Source: Silene latifolia
Taxonomy: Eukaryota > Streptophyta > Magnoliopsida > Caryophyllales > Caryophyllaceae
Length of the DNA: 64,000 nt
Assembly (NCBI RefSeq): GCF_048544455.1
Contig: NC_133534.1
Coordinates: forward strand, 222,670,292 to 222,734,291
Reading direction: 5' to 3'
In this document: positions 10,474 to 23,590 of the stretch, piece by piece
Layout: each line of letters starts with the position of its first letter
Position numbering within the stretch: position 1 is the stretch's first letter
The notes under the pieces: generated by a model
What the model was told of the DNA's origin: nothing
What the model saw: only the letters and a program-made list of their open reading frames with translations
Database searches by the model: none
Translations under genes and position numbers: made by a program

Positions 10474-10559
<86 letters not shown>
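10474..10559. repeat. (TA)n microsatellite between two element ends
   Basis: An uninterrupted TA run of about 43 units sits exactly between two inverted identical 19-bp element ends. Insertion into (TA)n is known for some plant elements (rice Micron), so it most likely represents target DNA or a shared insertion site. Confidence 0.95.
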
Positions 10560-10561
<2 letters not shown>

Positions 10562-10825
10562 TAAGATCTAATGAGTCCTCCTCTCAAATTGAGTCCATAA
10601 GTCCCTCTAAGGGCCTTTGGATGGACTCAATGAATGGTTAAGATGCATTTGATTAAGGGCTATTAAAAAGAAAAGGAAAAAAATGTGGATGGTTGGATTG
10701 AGATGAGTGGTTGAGATCGAAAATTACCAAAAAAAAATTACCACTAATCAAATTTCTATACACTAATTAATTTTTCTTTCTCTCTCTAGCCCCTAATTAA
10801 TCAGTTTTGAGTTTAAGATTTCAGA

Positions 10826-11580
10826 AGTGTAAATGTAATGTTGTATGAGTTTTACAAGTGTAAATGTAATGTTTTACGAGTGTATGAGTTTTACAAGTGT
10901 AAATGTGATGTTTTACGAGTGTAAATGTAACATTTTAAGAGTGTAAATTTGATTTTTTGTGACGGAAATTTTGAATTTATATAATTTTAACATTTTACAA
11001 GTGTAAATGTGAAGTTTTACGAGTGTAAATGTAACATTTTTAAGAGTGTAAATTTGATTTTTTGTGACGGAAATTTTGAATTTATATAATTTTAACATTT
11101 TACAAGTGTAAATGTGAAGTTTTACGAGTGTAAATGTAACATTTTTAAGAGTATAAATTTGATTTTTTGTGACGGAAATTTTGAATTTATATAATTTTAA
11201 CATTTTACAAGTGTAAATGTGAAGTTTTACGAGTGTAAATGTAACATTTTTAAGAGTGTAAATTTGATTTTTTGTGACGGAAATTTTGAATTTATATAAT
11301 TTTAACATTTTACAAGTGTAAATGTGAAGTTTTACGAGTGTAAATGTAACATTTTTAAAGAGTGTAAATTTGATTTTTTGTGACGGAAATTTTGAATTTA
11401 TATAATTTTAACATTTTACAAGTGTAAATGTGAAGTTTTACGAGTGTAAATGTAACATTTTAAGAGTGTAAATTTGATTTTTTGTGACGGAAATTTTGAA
11501 TTTACATAATTTTAACATTTTACAAGTGTAAATGTAATGTTTTACGAGTGTAAATGTAATGTTTTAAGAGTGTAAATATA
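10826..11580. repeat. ~105-bp higher-order tandem repeat built on the AGTGTAAATG motif
   Basis: The GTGACGGAAATTTTGAA segment recurs at about 10959, 11064, 11169, 11274, 11380 and 11484, a spacing of 104-106 bp and six copies. Each copy holds three GTGTAAAT motifs. A repeat-length open frame on the minus strand is a by-product of the 105-bp (35-codon) period and not a gene. Confidence 0.9.
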
Positions 11581-11744
11581 GTATTTTAAGAGTAAATTGG
11601 TCCTTTGAGTGTAACTTTGGTCCTTTATAAGTGTCACTTTTGTCCTTTAAGAGTAAAACTTTAGTCCGACTACCAAAAAACACCACCACCGTCGTCCTCC
11701 ACCACCAACTCATATCCACAAAAAATATGAGTGCAAATCTATAT

Positions 11745-12376
11745 AATTTTAACGAGTGTAAATGTAAAGATATATGAATGTAAATGTAAAAAATATGAGT
11801 GTAAATGTAAAAATATACGAGTGTAAATGTAAAGAAATAAGGGTGTAAATCTGAAAAATGCGTGTAAATGTAAAGAAATATGAGTGTAAATGTAAAGAAA
11901 TACGAGTGTAAATGTAAAGAAATACGAGTGTAAATCTGAGTAATGCGTGTAAATGTAAAGTAATATAAGTGTAAATGTAAAGAAATACAAGTGTAAATGT
12001 AAAGAAATACGAGTGTAAATGTAAAGAAATACGAGTGTAAATCTGAAAAATGAGTGTAAATGTAAAGAAATACGAGTGTAAATGTAAAGAAATACGAGTG
12101 TAAATCTGAAAAATGAGTGTAAATGTAAAGAAATATGAGTGTAAATGTAAAGGAATACGAGTGTAAATGTGAGGAAATACAAGTGTAAATTTAAAGAAAT
12201 GCGAGTGTAAATGTGAGGAAATATGAGTGTAAATTTAAAGAAATACGAGTGTAAATTTAAAGAAATATGAGCATAATAAATATATTTATGAGATCTAAGA
12301 ATAAAATGCGTTTTTTTTTCAAAAACTACTATATTTATTAGATCTACGAATGTAAATTTAATAAAATACAAGTGTA
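11745..12376. repeat. Short-period AGTGTAAATGTAAAGAAATAC array
   Basis: Units of about 20-21 bp (GAGTGTAAATGTAAAGAAATA) with variants ending in TCTGAAAAATGC form a homogenised array. It is distinct in spacer from the 105-bp block to the left. The long minus-strand open frame across it translates only the repeat. Confidence 0.9.
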
Positions 12377-12449
12377 AATTAGCAACACAAAAACCGTGAC
12401 ACAAAGTCACAAACAAACCCATATACACAAAACAAATCACCAACCTTTA

Positions 12450-12482
<33 letters not shown>

Positions 12483-12639
12483 CAACAACGAATACACACA
12501 CAAACCACCAACCAACCTTTATATATAATTAAAAAAAAAAAAAAAGAACAAAACAACGAAAAGTCACTGGACATCAACTTCATAAAGAGAACAAACTACA
12601 TGAAAAGCAACGAGCAACAATGTTAAATGTTAAAAAAAC

Positions 12640-13430
12640 GAATCAAAAATTAAATGTTAAAAATAGAAAACCAAAATCAAATATTTTCATATCTGAGAAC
12701 TCAAAATTCAAGCCTATAATTTTCAGATCTGAGACGAGTTGAAGAAGAAGACGCGCGATGTTGGGGTGGCGCGTGACAGAGCGACATGGCAGAGTAGTGG
12801 CGGTGGTGGTGCATGGTTTGAGGAGGGGTAGTGGCGGTGGTGGTGCAAGGTTTGAGGTCTTGGGCGCGAGTGGTGGAGGGGAGGGGCAGATTTTGTGGGT
12901 CTTGTCGAGGAGAAGAGGAAAGGGTGGTGGGGGAGGTGCGAGGGTGGTTGGTTTGGTGAGAGAGGGACGGTGGTGTTGTCGAGGGGAAGAGAAGAGGATG
13001 GCTGCGGTGGTGAGGGAGGTTGAGGGTGGGGTGGTGGGTGCGGACATGAGGGAGGAGGGAAGTCCGGGTAGGTGGGGTGGTGGTGGTTGTTGTCGCGGGG
13101 AATGGTAGTGGCAGGTGTGTGGGTGGATGGTGGCGGGTGTGTGTGGTGGGTGTGTGTGTCGTGGTGGTGGCGGGTGTGTGTGGTGGGTGATGACTGGTGA
13201 GGAAATGAGAGAATGAGGGGGAATTTTTTTTTTTGATTTTTTTGAATTATTTGGTTTTTGATTTTTGTTGGATTTTGGAGAGGTTTTGAATTTTTTTGAT
13301 TTTTAGAGAGATGAGAGGAATGATAATTGTGTGAGATGAGAGAGAAGTGAGTGAAAAATAAATGTTATATAGTAAAATTAGTGGATGATTAGTGAAGGTA
13401 GTGAGGGAAAGTGATTAATTAGCTTCAATC
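12640..13430. other. G-rich (GGTGGTGG) segment, no supported gene
   Basis: The plus strand is strongly purine/G-rich with GGTGGTGGTGG runs at 12795-13195. Opposing open frames (12758-13108 on +, 12643-13047 on -) give Gly/Arg- or Pro/Thr-rich peptides with no recognised domain. It could be a decayed captured fragment of a host gene, or low-complexity subterminal DNA. No function is assigned. Confidence 0.4.
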
Positions 13431-13552
13431 CCCTCTTTTTGGTACTAATCCCTTGTTTTTCCTCTTCAATCTCAACCCTTCATCTCATCTTTTCAAGGGT
13501 CCTAAAGAGGACTTATGGACTCAATGGATTTGGGTGGACTCACTTGATCCTT

Positions 13553-13639
<87 letters not shown>
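13553..13639. repeat. (TC)n-(TA)n microsatellite at the right edge of the non-autonomous element
   Basis: About 11 TC units are followed by about 32 TA units. This is the second TA tract flanking the element at 10560-13552. Confidence 0.95.
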
Positions 13640-13643
<4 letters not shown>

Positions 13644-15598
13644 TGTATTTGAGGGGACTATTGTAGCTATATGTATGTGATGGAAATTCGGAGACTGATA
13701 AGCTTGTATTAGTAAAGAACTAAAATTAGTTATTTTGGTAGGAGCTTGTATCGTAATATGACAAGTCGAGTGGCTAAGCAGTTAAATTATCAGGACTCAG
13801 GATCCACAGAAGAAGGTTTTTGAGAACTTTATTTGTACCTTGCTGGTGCTCCAACCATACCAATATTACCTTATTGACTCATAAAATCCAGCATGTGGCA
13901 AGGTAAAGGGAGTTTCTTGTCTGGAAACAATGGAGAAGATAAAAGGCGCACAAATTTATCGTTACATTTAACAAAATTATATATAATAGCAAGCATTTGG
14001 CTTTGTTGGAAATAAAAAATGGCTTGTTGATTCAAAATTACTTGTAGGTGTTGTCTCACAAATTGAATTTAGGATTTTGGAGTTTGTGTAGCACTATGGA
14101 ATATTTGTGGTTATTTGCTGGGATTTAAAATGAAGTTCATAGAAACTTCATGTTCAGCGTTCGTACCTGTTTAGTAATTATTGTAGAAAGAAGGTAAAGA
14201 GTGTCAGATGGTAATTAGTAATTTAGGGAATGGATTTGAACATTTTTAGGATTATTTTGATGAGATTATTGTGCACTACTGTATTGAGGGAGCTATAATT
14301 CATCAAATTATTATTTTTCACTGTGGGTTAATCTTTGTCACCATTTATTAACCATGGTTTTATTCGTCACTTTACGCAGTTTATTCAGTTATTGTATGGA
14401 TTCATGGAGCATTTCTGGTCAACACAATTTTGTGGATTCGATTGATTTTGTTTTGGTTTTACTTAATTAATTACCCTATTTATAGGAGGATGTCAATGCC
14501 AAGCTCTCAAGAGACGCCTACATCTTCTCTTTTGGCGCTGCTCACCACTTTCCCCAGGTACTATTTTTAAAAATTATTCATTTTTGCCAATTATTATTGG
14601 TAATTAAATTCAAATTTAGGGGTATATATGAGAAGGGGAGGAGGGGGTGAATTCATCATTGCATCTGTGAACAAAAGTTTTTCACTGACGTACTAGATAT
14701 GTATTCTACAATTTATAAAGTAGATAACCTATTATAATGGACTTGGTCAAATTCCTTAATTGAGCTCGACTAATGCAATGAGCCCATAGCCTACTACTTA
14801 TACAGGTCGTCTATTTAATGACTGTCATTGCATGCGATATCAGAAGTAACCTTTTTATAATCAAGTCTCAGACCCATCGGTCATTAACTTGCCCATAAGC
14901 GCAAAACATGTAGCGCTTTAAAAACCTAAGATGATGTCGACCCTATGATTGACATAAGAAGCAGGTCGGCATCTTACCCCGGCTGGTCAACAATCTACTT
15001 ATAGCACAAGCTTTAACAACACAAAAGCACGACTTTCCATGAGTCACACAAATTATTCCTTTCACTCCTGAGCATTGACCTGAGTAATTTGTCACCAAAA
15101 CCTGTTTGTGTATGGATAAGTGAGAATTGCATGTTATTCAGACCATGTTATCTGTCAGTTTATGTTGAGAATCTTGAACCTCCCATTTTGTTATGAATGG
15201 ATTGACTCATACCAATATTTTGTTTCATGCCAGGACTCCATCCGTGGTATATCATAGTTTCGACCATATAACTCCACGCAGGCTTTTAGCGAGAAAATCG
15301 TTAGTGTTTATAGAGGGCAGCTGAGAAAGTAAGCTATATGTGGCAGGGTCATCGTTAAGGCATTAGTTTGTAATTCCAGAATTTGCGAAGCGTGTTGAGG
15401 TTGTTATTTTATCTTTGAAAAATTCTGATGTAAGGTGCTTTCTTTATTATTATTGTTTGCTTAATTTGAAGCAAGCGTGTTATGTCACGACATTTGTTGT
15501 GGCTCCACTGTTTTAAAATTTAAAATATATGATGTTGAAAGACGTACTATGCTTTCACGTGCTCTTCATATCTCACTTAACCATTTACCCAAATTGGG
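13640..15598. other. Non-coding stretch, possible Helitron body
   Basis: No complete gene is seen. The only coding-like part is the exon-like block at 14486-14557 (listed separately). The stretch ends in a Helitron-like 3' terminus at 15599-15628, so it may be the body of a Helitron whose 5' end was not found. Remaining sequence is AT-rich and full of stops. Confidence 0.4.
14486..14557 (+). other. Exon-like block of unknown gene
   Basis: Exactly 24 open codons are bounded by an AG acceptor (TTTATAG) and a GT donor (CCAG|GTAC). They begin EDVNAKLSRDAY and end GAAHHFPQ. The codon choice and splice borders look like a real plant exon, but I do not recognise the protein and no neighbouring exons were found. 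It may be a captured exon inside a Helitron or the remnant of a displaced gene. Confidence 0.35.
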
Positions 15599-15628
15599 CC
15601 ACCGGATAGGGCGCGGTGGAACAACTAG
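15599..15628 (+). repeat. Putative Helitron 3' terminus
   Basis: A stem CCACCG...CGGTGG (15599-15619) is followed five bases later by CTAG then T, the standard Helitron 3' signature (hairpin, then CTRR with insertion before T). Confidence 0.4.
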
Positions 15629-16001
15629 TAAAAGAAAAAACAAAAAAAATAATCTATAAATAATATAAAAAGACAATCCTAAACCATCAAACTATACAAA
15701 TTCACTTTTGACACAATTCTAGTAAGTCACCTCATCACCATAATTTATAAAAGAAAAAACAAAAAAAAATTATAAATTTACATATTAAATGCGTACTTTT
15801 AAATAGCATAATAAAGAATAAAGTTCGACCTTTTAATTTTTTTAAAAATTAAACAACCATTAACAAATCAAAATACATACTAAATTTAAAATTCCGGTGT
15901 TATTAGACTATGTTGAATTACAAATAAAAATCAAATCACTCTAATTTTTCATCGTTCATAAATGCAACTCTTTCATTTTGTTATAAAATTTCTCAATTTC
16001 A
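15629..16001. other. AT-rich intergenic sequence
   Basis: No gene, RNA or recognisable repeat is seen. The sequence is mostly A/T runs. Confidence 0.5.
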
Positions 16002-17117
16002 TCTACAAATATAATTAAAAGGCTACCCTAAAATGACTAATAAACGCCACGTAAACAAAGCCACGCAGGATTAAAAATTGCCACGTAAATGCCACGTAAA
16101 TGTGAGCATCAAAACTCATTACCACGTAATTGTCTTATTTTATATATTTAATTTATGTAACCCTTACAAATTTACATCAAAATTTCATAATTTATAATCA
16201 ATATTGACATTTTAATTGAACTTTTGTGTTAAAAATATGTTAATAAATGTCATAATTTATAATTAAAATTGACATTTTAATTGAAATTTTGGTAATAAAA
16301 CATGTTAATAAATTAAAACTTTTCATAACATGCACCCACCATTTTTATTAACACTTTTTCCTATTTAATTCATTTTTTTAATTAAATATTATAATAAATT
16401 GATTAAAACTCTTCATAATACTTAACACCCACCAAATTAATTAAAATTTCTTCCTATCTAATTAGTTTTTGTAATATAATATGTTAATAAGTTGATTAGA
16501 TTTCTTTATACTACTTAATACCCATAATTTTCATTAACATTTTTTCCTATTTAATTCACCTCTTGAGTTTCTCAGCAATCAATTATCTAATTTAATAATA
16601 CCACAAAATAAATTAAAAATAAAATTAAAGTATGGGAGTCTATGGTTGTGTGATGGCTATAAGACCTATAATACCTATGATAGTTTCTATTCACAATATT
16701 TATTTAAAATCTATTGCTCATTTGCCCATGAGTTTCTAAGTTGTGGATTATATTTTATGGTTTAATTTATTTATTTGATTATAGAGAGTATATTGAGTAT
16801 TATTATTGAGTATTATTGTTGTTATGTCCAATAAAGTATATTTTAATTTGTTATGTTATTAGTATTATAAATCCTTTGATTTATATTTAAATTCATGTTT
16901 TCCATTTGATTTAATTTCAATGATTTACATGTGACAATGTTGATTCGTTTGTGAAGTTTGTGCCATGTTGATGTTTTACCTTTTGGTCAATATATTTTTT
17001 ATATGAATTTTAAAGCATCGTGAAATGTATGTAAATGCAAATAAGACAAAGCATCACGTGAGTAATATGAAGAGGGAAGAAATACAAAAGGCACGAAACT
17101 GAGGTAAAATCTATCTA
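16002..17117 (+). mobile_element. Helitron fragment, 5' end only
   Basis: It starts with A|TCTACAAATATAATTAAAAGG, close to the canonical plant Helitron 5' end (TC..ATATAATTAAAAGG). GCCACGTAAA motifs recur at about 16047-16130. No 3' hairpin/CTAG is found before the next Helitron start at 17118, so this is a truncated or outer copy. No Rep/helicase coding sequence is present. Confidence 0.45.
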
Positions 17118-17182
17118 TCTATACAATATAATTAAAAGGTTACTTAAAATATTCAATTTTAATTCACATGGCATTTTTATAG

Positions 17183-17543
17183 GGGTTATTTCATAACAAT
17201 AATCCATCTTATTGCTGGTCTGCAATAATCACTCCATCCTATCAATAATCCCAATTAAATCCAACCTAACCATCATACCTTCTAATAACGAACCAGCTGA
17301 TATTTTGTGATGTTTATGTGTATCAAATAAACAAGGTACTTGATTCATCACTTGAAAATATTACATATAAACATCACATATACCAGCTAGGTTGTCCAAA
17401 AACTATCTAATATTCCAACATAAACTTCACAAAATATCATCTGGTTCGTTATTAGAAAGTAAGGTGCAGGTTGGATTTAATTAATAGGATGGAGTAATTA
17501 TTGCAGAAAACCAATAAGATGGATTATTGTTATGAAATAACCC
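17183..17543. mobile_element. Foldback MITE, Mutator type, nested in the Helitron
   Basis: The two halves are long inverted repeats (about 130 bp each): the left arm starts GGGTTATTTCATAACAATAA, and the right arm, reverse-complemented, starts identically. It is flanked by a perfect 9-bp direct repeat TTTTTATAG (17174-17182 and 17544-17552), the target length typical of Mutator-like MITEs. Confidence 0.8.
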
Positions 17544-17784
17544 TTTTTATAGAGGTTAATACTAATTCATCTATATTAATTACTTAATTATTTATTTTTA
17601 TACAATATTATAAAAAGGCAAAACTATGTATTAAAAAGTTAATCGTCTCCAAAATTGTCACATGCTTATAAGTACCAAAAAATTAAAAAAAAAAAAGCAA
17701 TCACTAAAAAAACTAATATAAACTCTTTATTTTCCTCTCATAAATTTGGTTATTAATCTACCTATTTATTTAAATTTAATTCCA

Positions 17785-18330
17785 TAAGATAATTAAAAAG
17801 CAAGCGATACTATCTACCATTATTATTCTGCATGTCACATTTTAATTTCGGAAGATAATTTCTAAACCATTCTCATGCAAAGTAGATTGTGTAAAAAAAT
17901 AATAATAATAACAATAATAATAATAATAAAGCAAACCTTTCATATTCCATTTCTCCTTACACCATATTTATGTCTATGTTAGACTTCATAATACTGAGAA
18001 AAATCTATAACTCTATAATCTAAATAGAAAATCTATAATCTATAAATCTGATTAAAAGGCAAGGCAAACTATCTACCATAATCTATATGTCATATTTAAT
18101 TACATACGATAATATCTTAAACCACTCTTGTATAAAGTAGATTTTGTAAAAAAAAATTATAATTATTAGTAATCAAGCAAACCTTATACATTCCATTTCT
18201 CCTTACTCCTTATTTATGTTTATATTAAATTTTATAATAATGAAACAAATGATGCTCAAAACTCAAAAGTCATGAACCTTGATTCATATTTATACTTATA
18301 TTAAATTTGATAATAATGAAAAAATGATGC
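17785..18330. repeat. Diverged direct duplication inside the Helitron
   Basis: The series ACTATCTACCAT, ..AAAGTAGATT.GTAAAAAA.., ..CAAACCTT..ATTCCATTTCTCCTTA occurs in the same order near 17808-17960 and near 18068-18210. A shorter duplication (ATTAAATTTNATAATAATGA..GATGCTCAAAAGTCATGAAC) follows up to about 18345. Copy similarity looks roughly 75-85% by eye. Confidence 0.6.
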
Positions 18331-19275
18331 TCAAAAGTCATGAACGCATCCTCAATTGTTTATATGTTTTTGTTGGAAGGTAAAATTTATAAACCAAAAT
18401 TTTTCTCATCCCTATTGTTAGTAGAACTAAATGTGTCACTAATCTTCCTATGATTCTATTCCAATTAAGGTAAATGTATTAAGGTTTTAGATTCTTAACT
18501 AATTTATTTCTTTTTTAGTGCAAGTTCCATTGGTATGAAGTTTTGATCACATTTTTCAACTTCATCGTATGTATTTGTTTTGTTCTCATTTAGGGTCTAC
18601 CAAGATTTGTGGTGTTGACCTATTCAAAGGTTAACATACTTACATCTCTAATACTTCATTCCTATTCCCCCTTTCTTTCTCTATTTAAGAGGAAGTTTAA
18701 ATTAATAACGATAATATTGTATAAAACAAATTCCACTGTTTTGTTGGTTAATTCGCACTAATTACTGAGTTACTTTTTTATAGGGACGATTCATTGGAGA
18801 AAGAAGACTATATGGAGAAGTAAAATATTAGGATTGCTTAAAAAACTATATATTAAAAACTAAGTGTAAGATTGACGACATCAACGTGAATGAGTAATAG
18901 TTTTTAGTTTTTTTTTCAACCGTATTTTTATTTTGGTATTTGTTGATTTTTTTCATCATTTTACCTTTGAAAAAATAGCACTCTTTAATTTATCGACTTT
19001 GATCTTTATGTTAACATGTCAATGCTCGTATTTTTAGTACACGATCTATCATGAATTATTCATGAGGTAATCTTACTATGTGATTTGATATTTTATAAAG
19101 TCTCAATTACTAGAAACACTAAAACATTACCCTAAAAATAAAATATCTCGTGAAATTCACGGGCGACAAAACTAGTTAAATTATTATATACATCTATATA
19201 TTACAATATAATTTAAAACCTAATTTGAGCATTTTTTTGGCATCACATGCCAAGATAAGCTATTCAGAAAGTATT

Positions 19276-21057
19276 TGTAACACCCCTGATTTTCGGCTAA
19301 ATTAAAACTAACTTTTACATATAAAACGCGCCGAAATACAGAGATATTATAATTAATATACAAAGTCTCTTATTACAAATCCATTTTTAAAAGTAAATAA
19401 TACAAGATAGAAAATGAAATAAATTATTCTTCGAAATCTTTAAATAAAATCTCCACTTGAAATAAAATCCTTTTGAACTGCAGCGGAAGAAACCTGAAAT
19501 AAAACCAGAAGACAGAAAGGAACTACCCCCATGACGAGTAGCCCCGAAGGGAGAAAACACGTCAGCCGGAAAGTTGAGTAACAGATAATACCTCAATATA
19601 AGCAGAATAGTTTTTGGTCATGACGTGAAACAAGCACACATAAAAAAATAAAAATAAATAGAGAGAATAATAAAAACACTCTCCATAAACTAAGCTCAAT
19701 CTCAACTCATTACTTCATCTCACTCATTACTCCCAAGTAACCAAGTATCGTATTCTCATCGTCGAACCTAAGCCAAAGACAAGGGGTGAGTGAACTGGCG
19801 GATAAAACCGCTAAACAATATTTCCATCTCAATATCGATAATAAACTCAGAACATAATCCAATAACCATGGTCACTCTGGACCGTAAACTCAATATGGCT
19901 CAAAGGCCCCATAACTCAATACCAATAACCAATCTCAATCTCAATATCAATATCGTCAAAGGTTCAAAGAACCGTGCTCAACACTTAGAGTATAAACTCC
20001 AAGCTACTCACCCACGAGTCAAGGTCAAATAAAAGACAATTTAAACACAATACAGAAAAACATAATTCTTATCCCAATCTCAGAATTGTTCTCGCATATA
20101 TGTTGCATGTCAATTTCTTCATCTCTAGCTAATTATACCATGTACAGAAGCTGTAATCATTAACTCTTGTTGGCTATTACCCATTTACCATAAATCTAAC
20201 ACCTCCCAAATCGTTGATTCATAATATGATTCCAGCTTGTATCAACTATTTCCTTATTCCATTCAATACCTTTAAAGCTTTAACTTTCAATAGCACAGAA
20301 CCCATAATCCGTATAACTCACAAATTGACCTCTTCGACAATCTCAACCCTTCTCACAAACAATAAAATTATCTTATCAATAGAAAGTAATAACTATTAAT
20401 ATAAAATCACAATTACTAGTATTCAACTCCAATAAGCATATAAGAATGTAAGAAACTAATAACAATTAACATATAAACACATAACCTCGAACAATAGTAG
20501 TAATAATAGGATCGGTAGAATCGTGTTACCTTATAATGAAATTAGCCTTGACTACTCATAAACCACTTCTGTGACTTAGTCAAAATCATTCATATAGATG
20601 ACTCGAGGAAAACGGTGCTAATGAGTTGTGGATGAAAGAATTCAAAAGGGAACACGACAAGCAGAGGGTTGAACTAGATAATTATTATCAGATCCATCTT
20701 GTTAACCAAGGGAGATAGATGAAACAAAGCATGTTGGCATAATACGCGAAGACCAGCACCAAGCAAAGTGATGAACATCATCAAGGTGTAATTAATAGGA
20801 ATTATGATGAAAGACTAAAGAGTTTGACGGCATATCAAAGAATACGAGTTTCTCGGTTTTCCAATAAGGGTTTGTCCTTGTTTGTTTACAAGTCGTCTTA
20901 AAATAAGAATAAGAATTGACTAAAACTTGGAAGTCCTAAAATATGATAAGAAGAGTTTATAACAATAAGATATTTCCTTAAAAATAAATTTGTTTCTTTT
21001 TCATAACATGACATAAAAATAATAAGAATATTAAATTCGACAATATGGGGTATTACA
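19276..21057. mobile_element. Solo LTR of a gypsy-type retrotransposon
   Basis: It begins TGTAACACCCCTGATTTTCGG and ends ATATGGGGTATTACA, with TG..CA and inverted ends. It is flanked by a 5-bp target duplication GTATT (19271-19275 and 21058-21062). No PBS, PPT or coding domains lie inside its 1782 bp, so it is a recombined solo LTR. Sub-repeats of CTCAATATC/CAATATCAATA type occur at about 19825-19955. Small open frames here have no known domain. Confidence 0.8.
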
Positions 21058-21062
21058 GTATT

Positions 21063-22235
<1,173 letters not shown>

Positions 22236-23234
22236 GGATCTCGTGCGAACTTACGAACTAAAGCAATAACTGTCAAATTAAGAAAACTAATGACCCACGT
22301 GTGCACAGTACTCACACAAACCAACAAAAATACCAACCCCACATACCGCAAATACTGAAATACTACAATCCCTTTCTCTTTAACCTCTACCTCCCACGAC
22401 ATTAAATCGCCGGCGCCAGAGTACCGTGCTTCGCCGGCCACCTCCGGCGATGCCACCGATGATGTATCTTGTCCTCCATTCAAACAACTCCTCATTTCCC
22501 TGACATCCCCGACACAAATGCCAAACACTCAGAACGCCGGCTTGCCTCGTCGGAGGTTCGACGGCTTGTAATTTCTGCCGGAGTTAAGATCAACGGCCGA
22601 CCAATCACATATGAACGGCGCATATGCTTCTCCGTTCAACCTCCATATGCTCGTTTTGTTGTTTTTCCTTCAAAACTTTGTGATTTAAAACATAGATCTA
22701 TGGAAAAGGATGTAAAATTTTCAAAAAATAATTGTATTATTGATTGAGTTGTGAAGTGTCAATGTATATGTGTAGTTTGCTGTGCTTTGTTTTGTGTTTG
22801 CTATAGTTTGTTGGTCTTCTGTGCTTTTCTTTTCCAATAAAAAAGGCTGCATATCGGTCGGAAATTTCTCCGTTGGTGGTAATGGGGTTCTTATTGAGGC
22901 GGTTTGATCGACTGATGGACGAAAAACGTGGGTGATAAGGGTTTGTGAAAGATGTAATCAAACGCCCCTTGTTCGATAAAGGATTCGACATCGTTACCGA
23001 CTTATTGCCATCGTTATTGCCGAAGAATAAAGGATAATGAAAGTTTTTTTAATCGTTACCGACTTATTGCCGTCATTATTGCCGTAAGGAGTTCGGCTGA
23101 TAAAATGGATGTATGGTATAGATTAAGACGATGATTAGAGATGAGTTGATTTGCAACAAAATCTTCTTCAAGTATAACTATTTTTAAAAAATGCGTGGGA
23201 AATCTATTTTTATTTGATAAATTGTAGGATACAT

Positions 23235-23590
23235 GTCTATATTATTCTAGATACACTCCATTAGAGTGTCAGATACACTCCTTTAGCTTGCTAGAAACAC
23301 TTATTTAAATGCTAAATACACTTCTTTACCTTGTTAGACACACATCTCTGGCATGCTAGATACATTTATTTATCTTACTAGATACACATCTATGACATGC
23401 AAGATACACTCTTTTACCTTGCTAGATACACTCCTTTAGATTGTTAGATACAAACCTTTACCTTGGTAGATACACTTATTTACCTTGCTAGATACACATA
23501 TCTGGCAAGCTAGATACATTCCTTTAGCTTGCTAGATACAAGTCTTTACCTTGCTAGATACACTCTTTTACCTCACTAGATACATCTTAC
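23235..23590. repeat. TAGATACACT minisatellite
   Basis: About 15 imperfect copies of (T)GCTAGATACACTCCTTTACCT, spaced 22-26 bp, with variants TAGACACACATCTCTGGCA and TAGATACATTTATTT. It is not CRISPR: units are degenerate, spacers are not unique, and the DNA is eukaryotic. Confidence 0.85.

Larger units (their letters stand above)
10560..13552. mobile_element. Non-autonomous relative of the large MULE
   Basis: Left end: GGTAAGATCTAATGAGTCC, then ATTGAGTCCATAAGTCC at about 10588-10604. The right end, read inward from 13552 on the minus strand, gives GGATCAAGTGAGTCC, then the same ATTGAGTCCATAAGTCC 17-mer. It is flanked by (TA)n at 10474-10559 and by (TC)n(TA)n at 13553-13639. It carries no transposase domain. 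Inside are AGTGTAAATG arrays (10826-12376), poly-A-rich stretches (12459-12546) and a GGTGGTGG-rich segment (12760-13200). The same terminal sequence and motif as the large element suggest it was mobilised by that element's transposase. Confidence 0.7.
17118..19175 (+). mobile_element. Non-autonomous Helitron
   Basis: 5' end A|TCTATACAATATAATTAAAAGG (TC at 17118; alternative starts at 17110 and 17114). 3' end: hairpin CTCGTGAAATTCACGGG (19147-19163), then CGACAAAA and CTAG (19172-19175) before T. There is no Rep/helicase gene. It holds a nested foldback MITE (17183-17543) and a diverged direct duplication (about 17785-18000 and 18055-18245). Helitron logic (TC start, hairpin, CTRR, A|T target) is established; the exact start is uncertain by a few bases. 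Confidence 0.65.

Noticed and set aside
10913..12443. Long minus-strand open frames rich in Ile-Tyr-Thr and His-Leu
   Set aside because: They translate only the AGTGTAAATG minisatellite in reverse; the 35-residue period equals the 105-bp DNA repeat.
12643..13108. Pro-rich and Gly-rich overlapping frames in the G-rich block
   Set aside because: Low complexity on both strands, no domain or splice evidence.
23235..23590. CRISPR-like look of regularly spaced short repeats (also AGTGTAAATG arrays)
   Set aside because: Eukaryotic nuclear DNA, degenerate units, non-unique spacers, no Cas genes. These are minisatellites.
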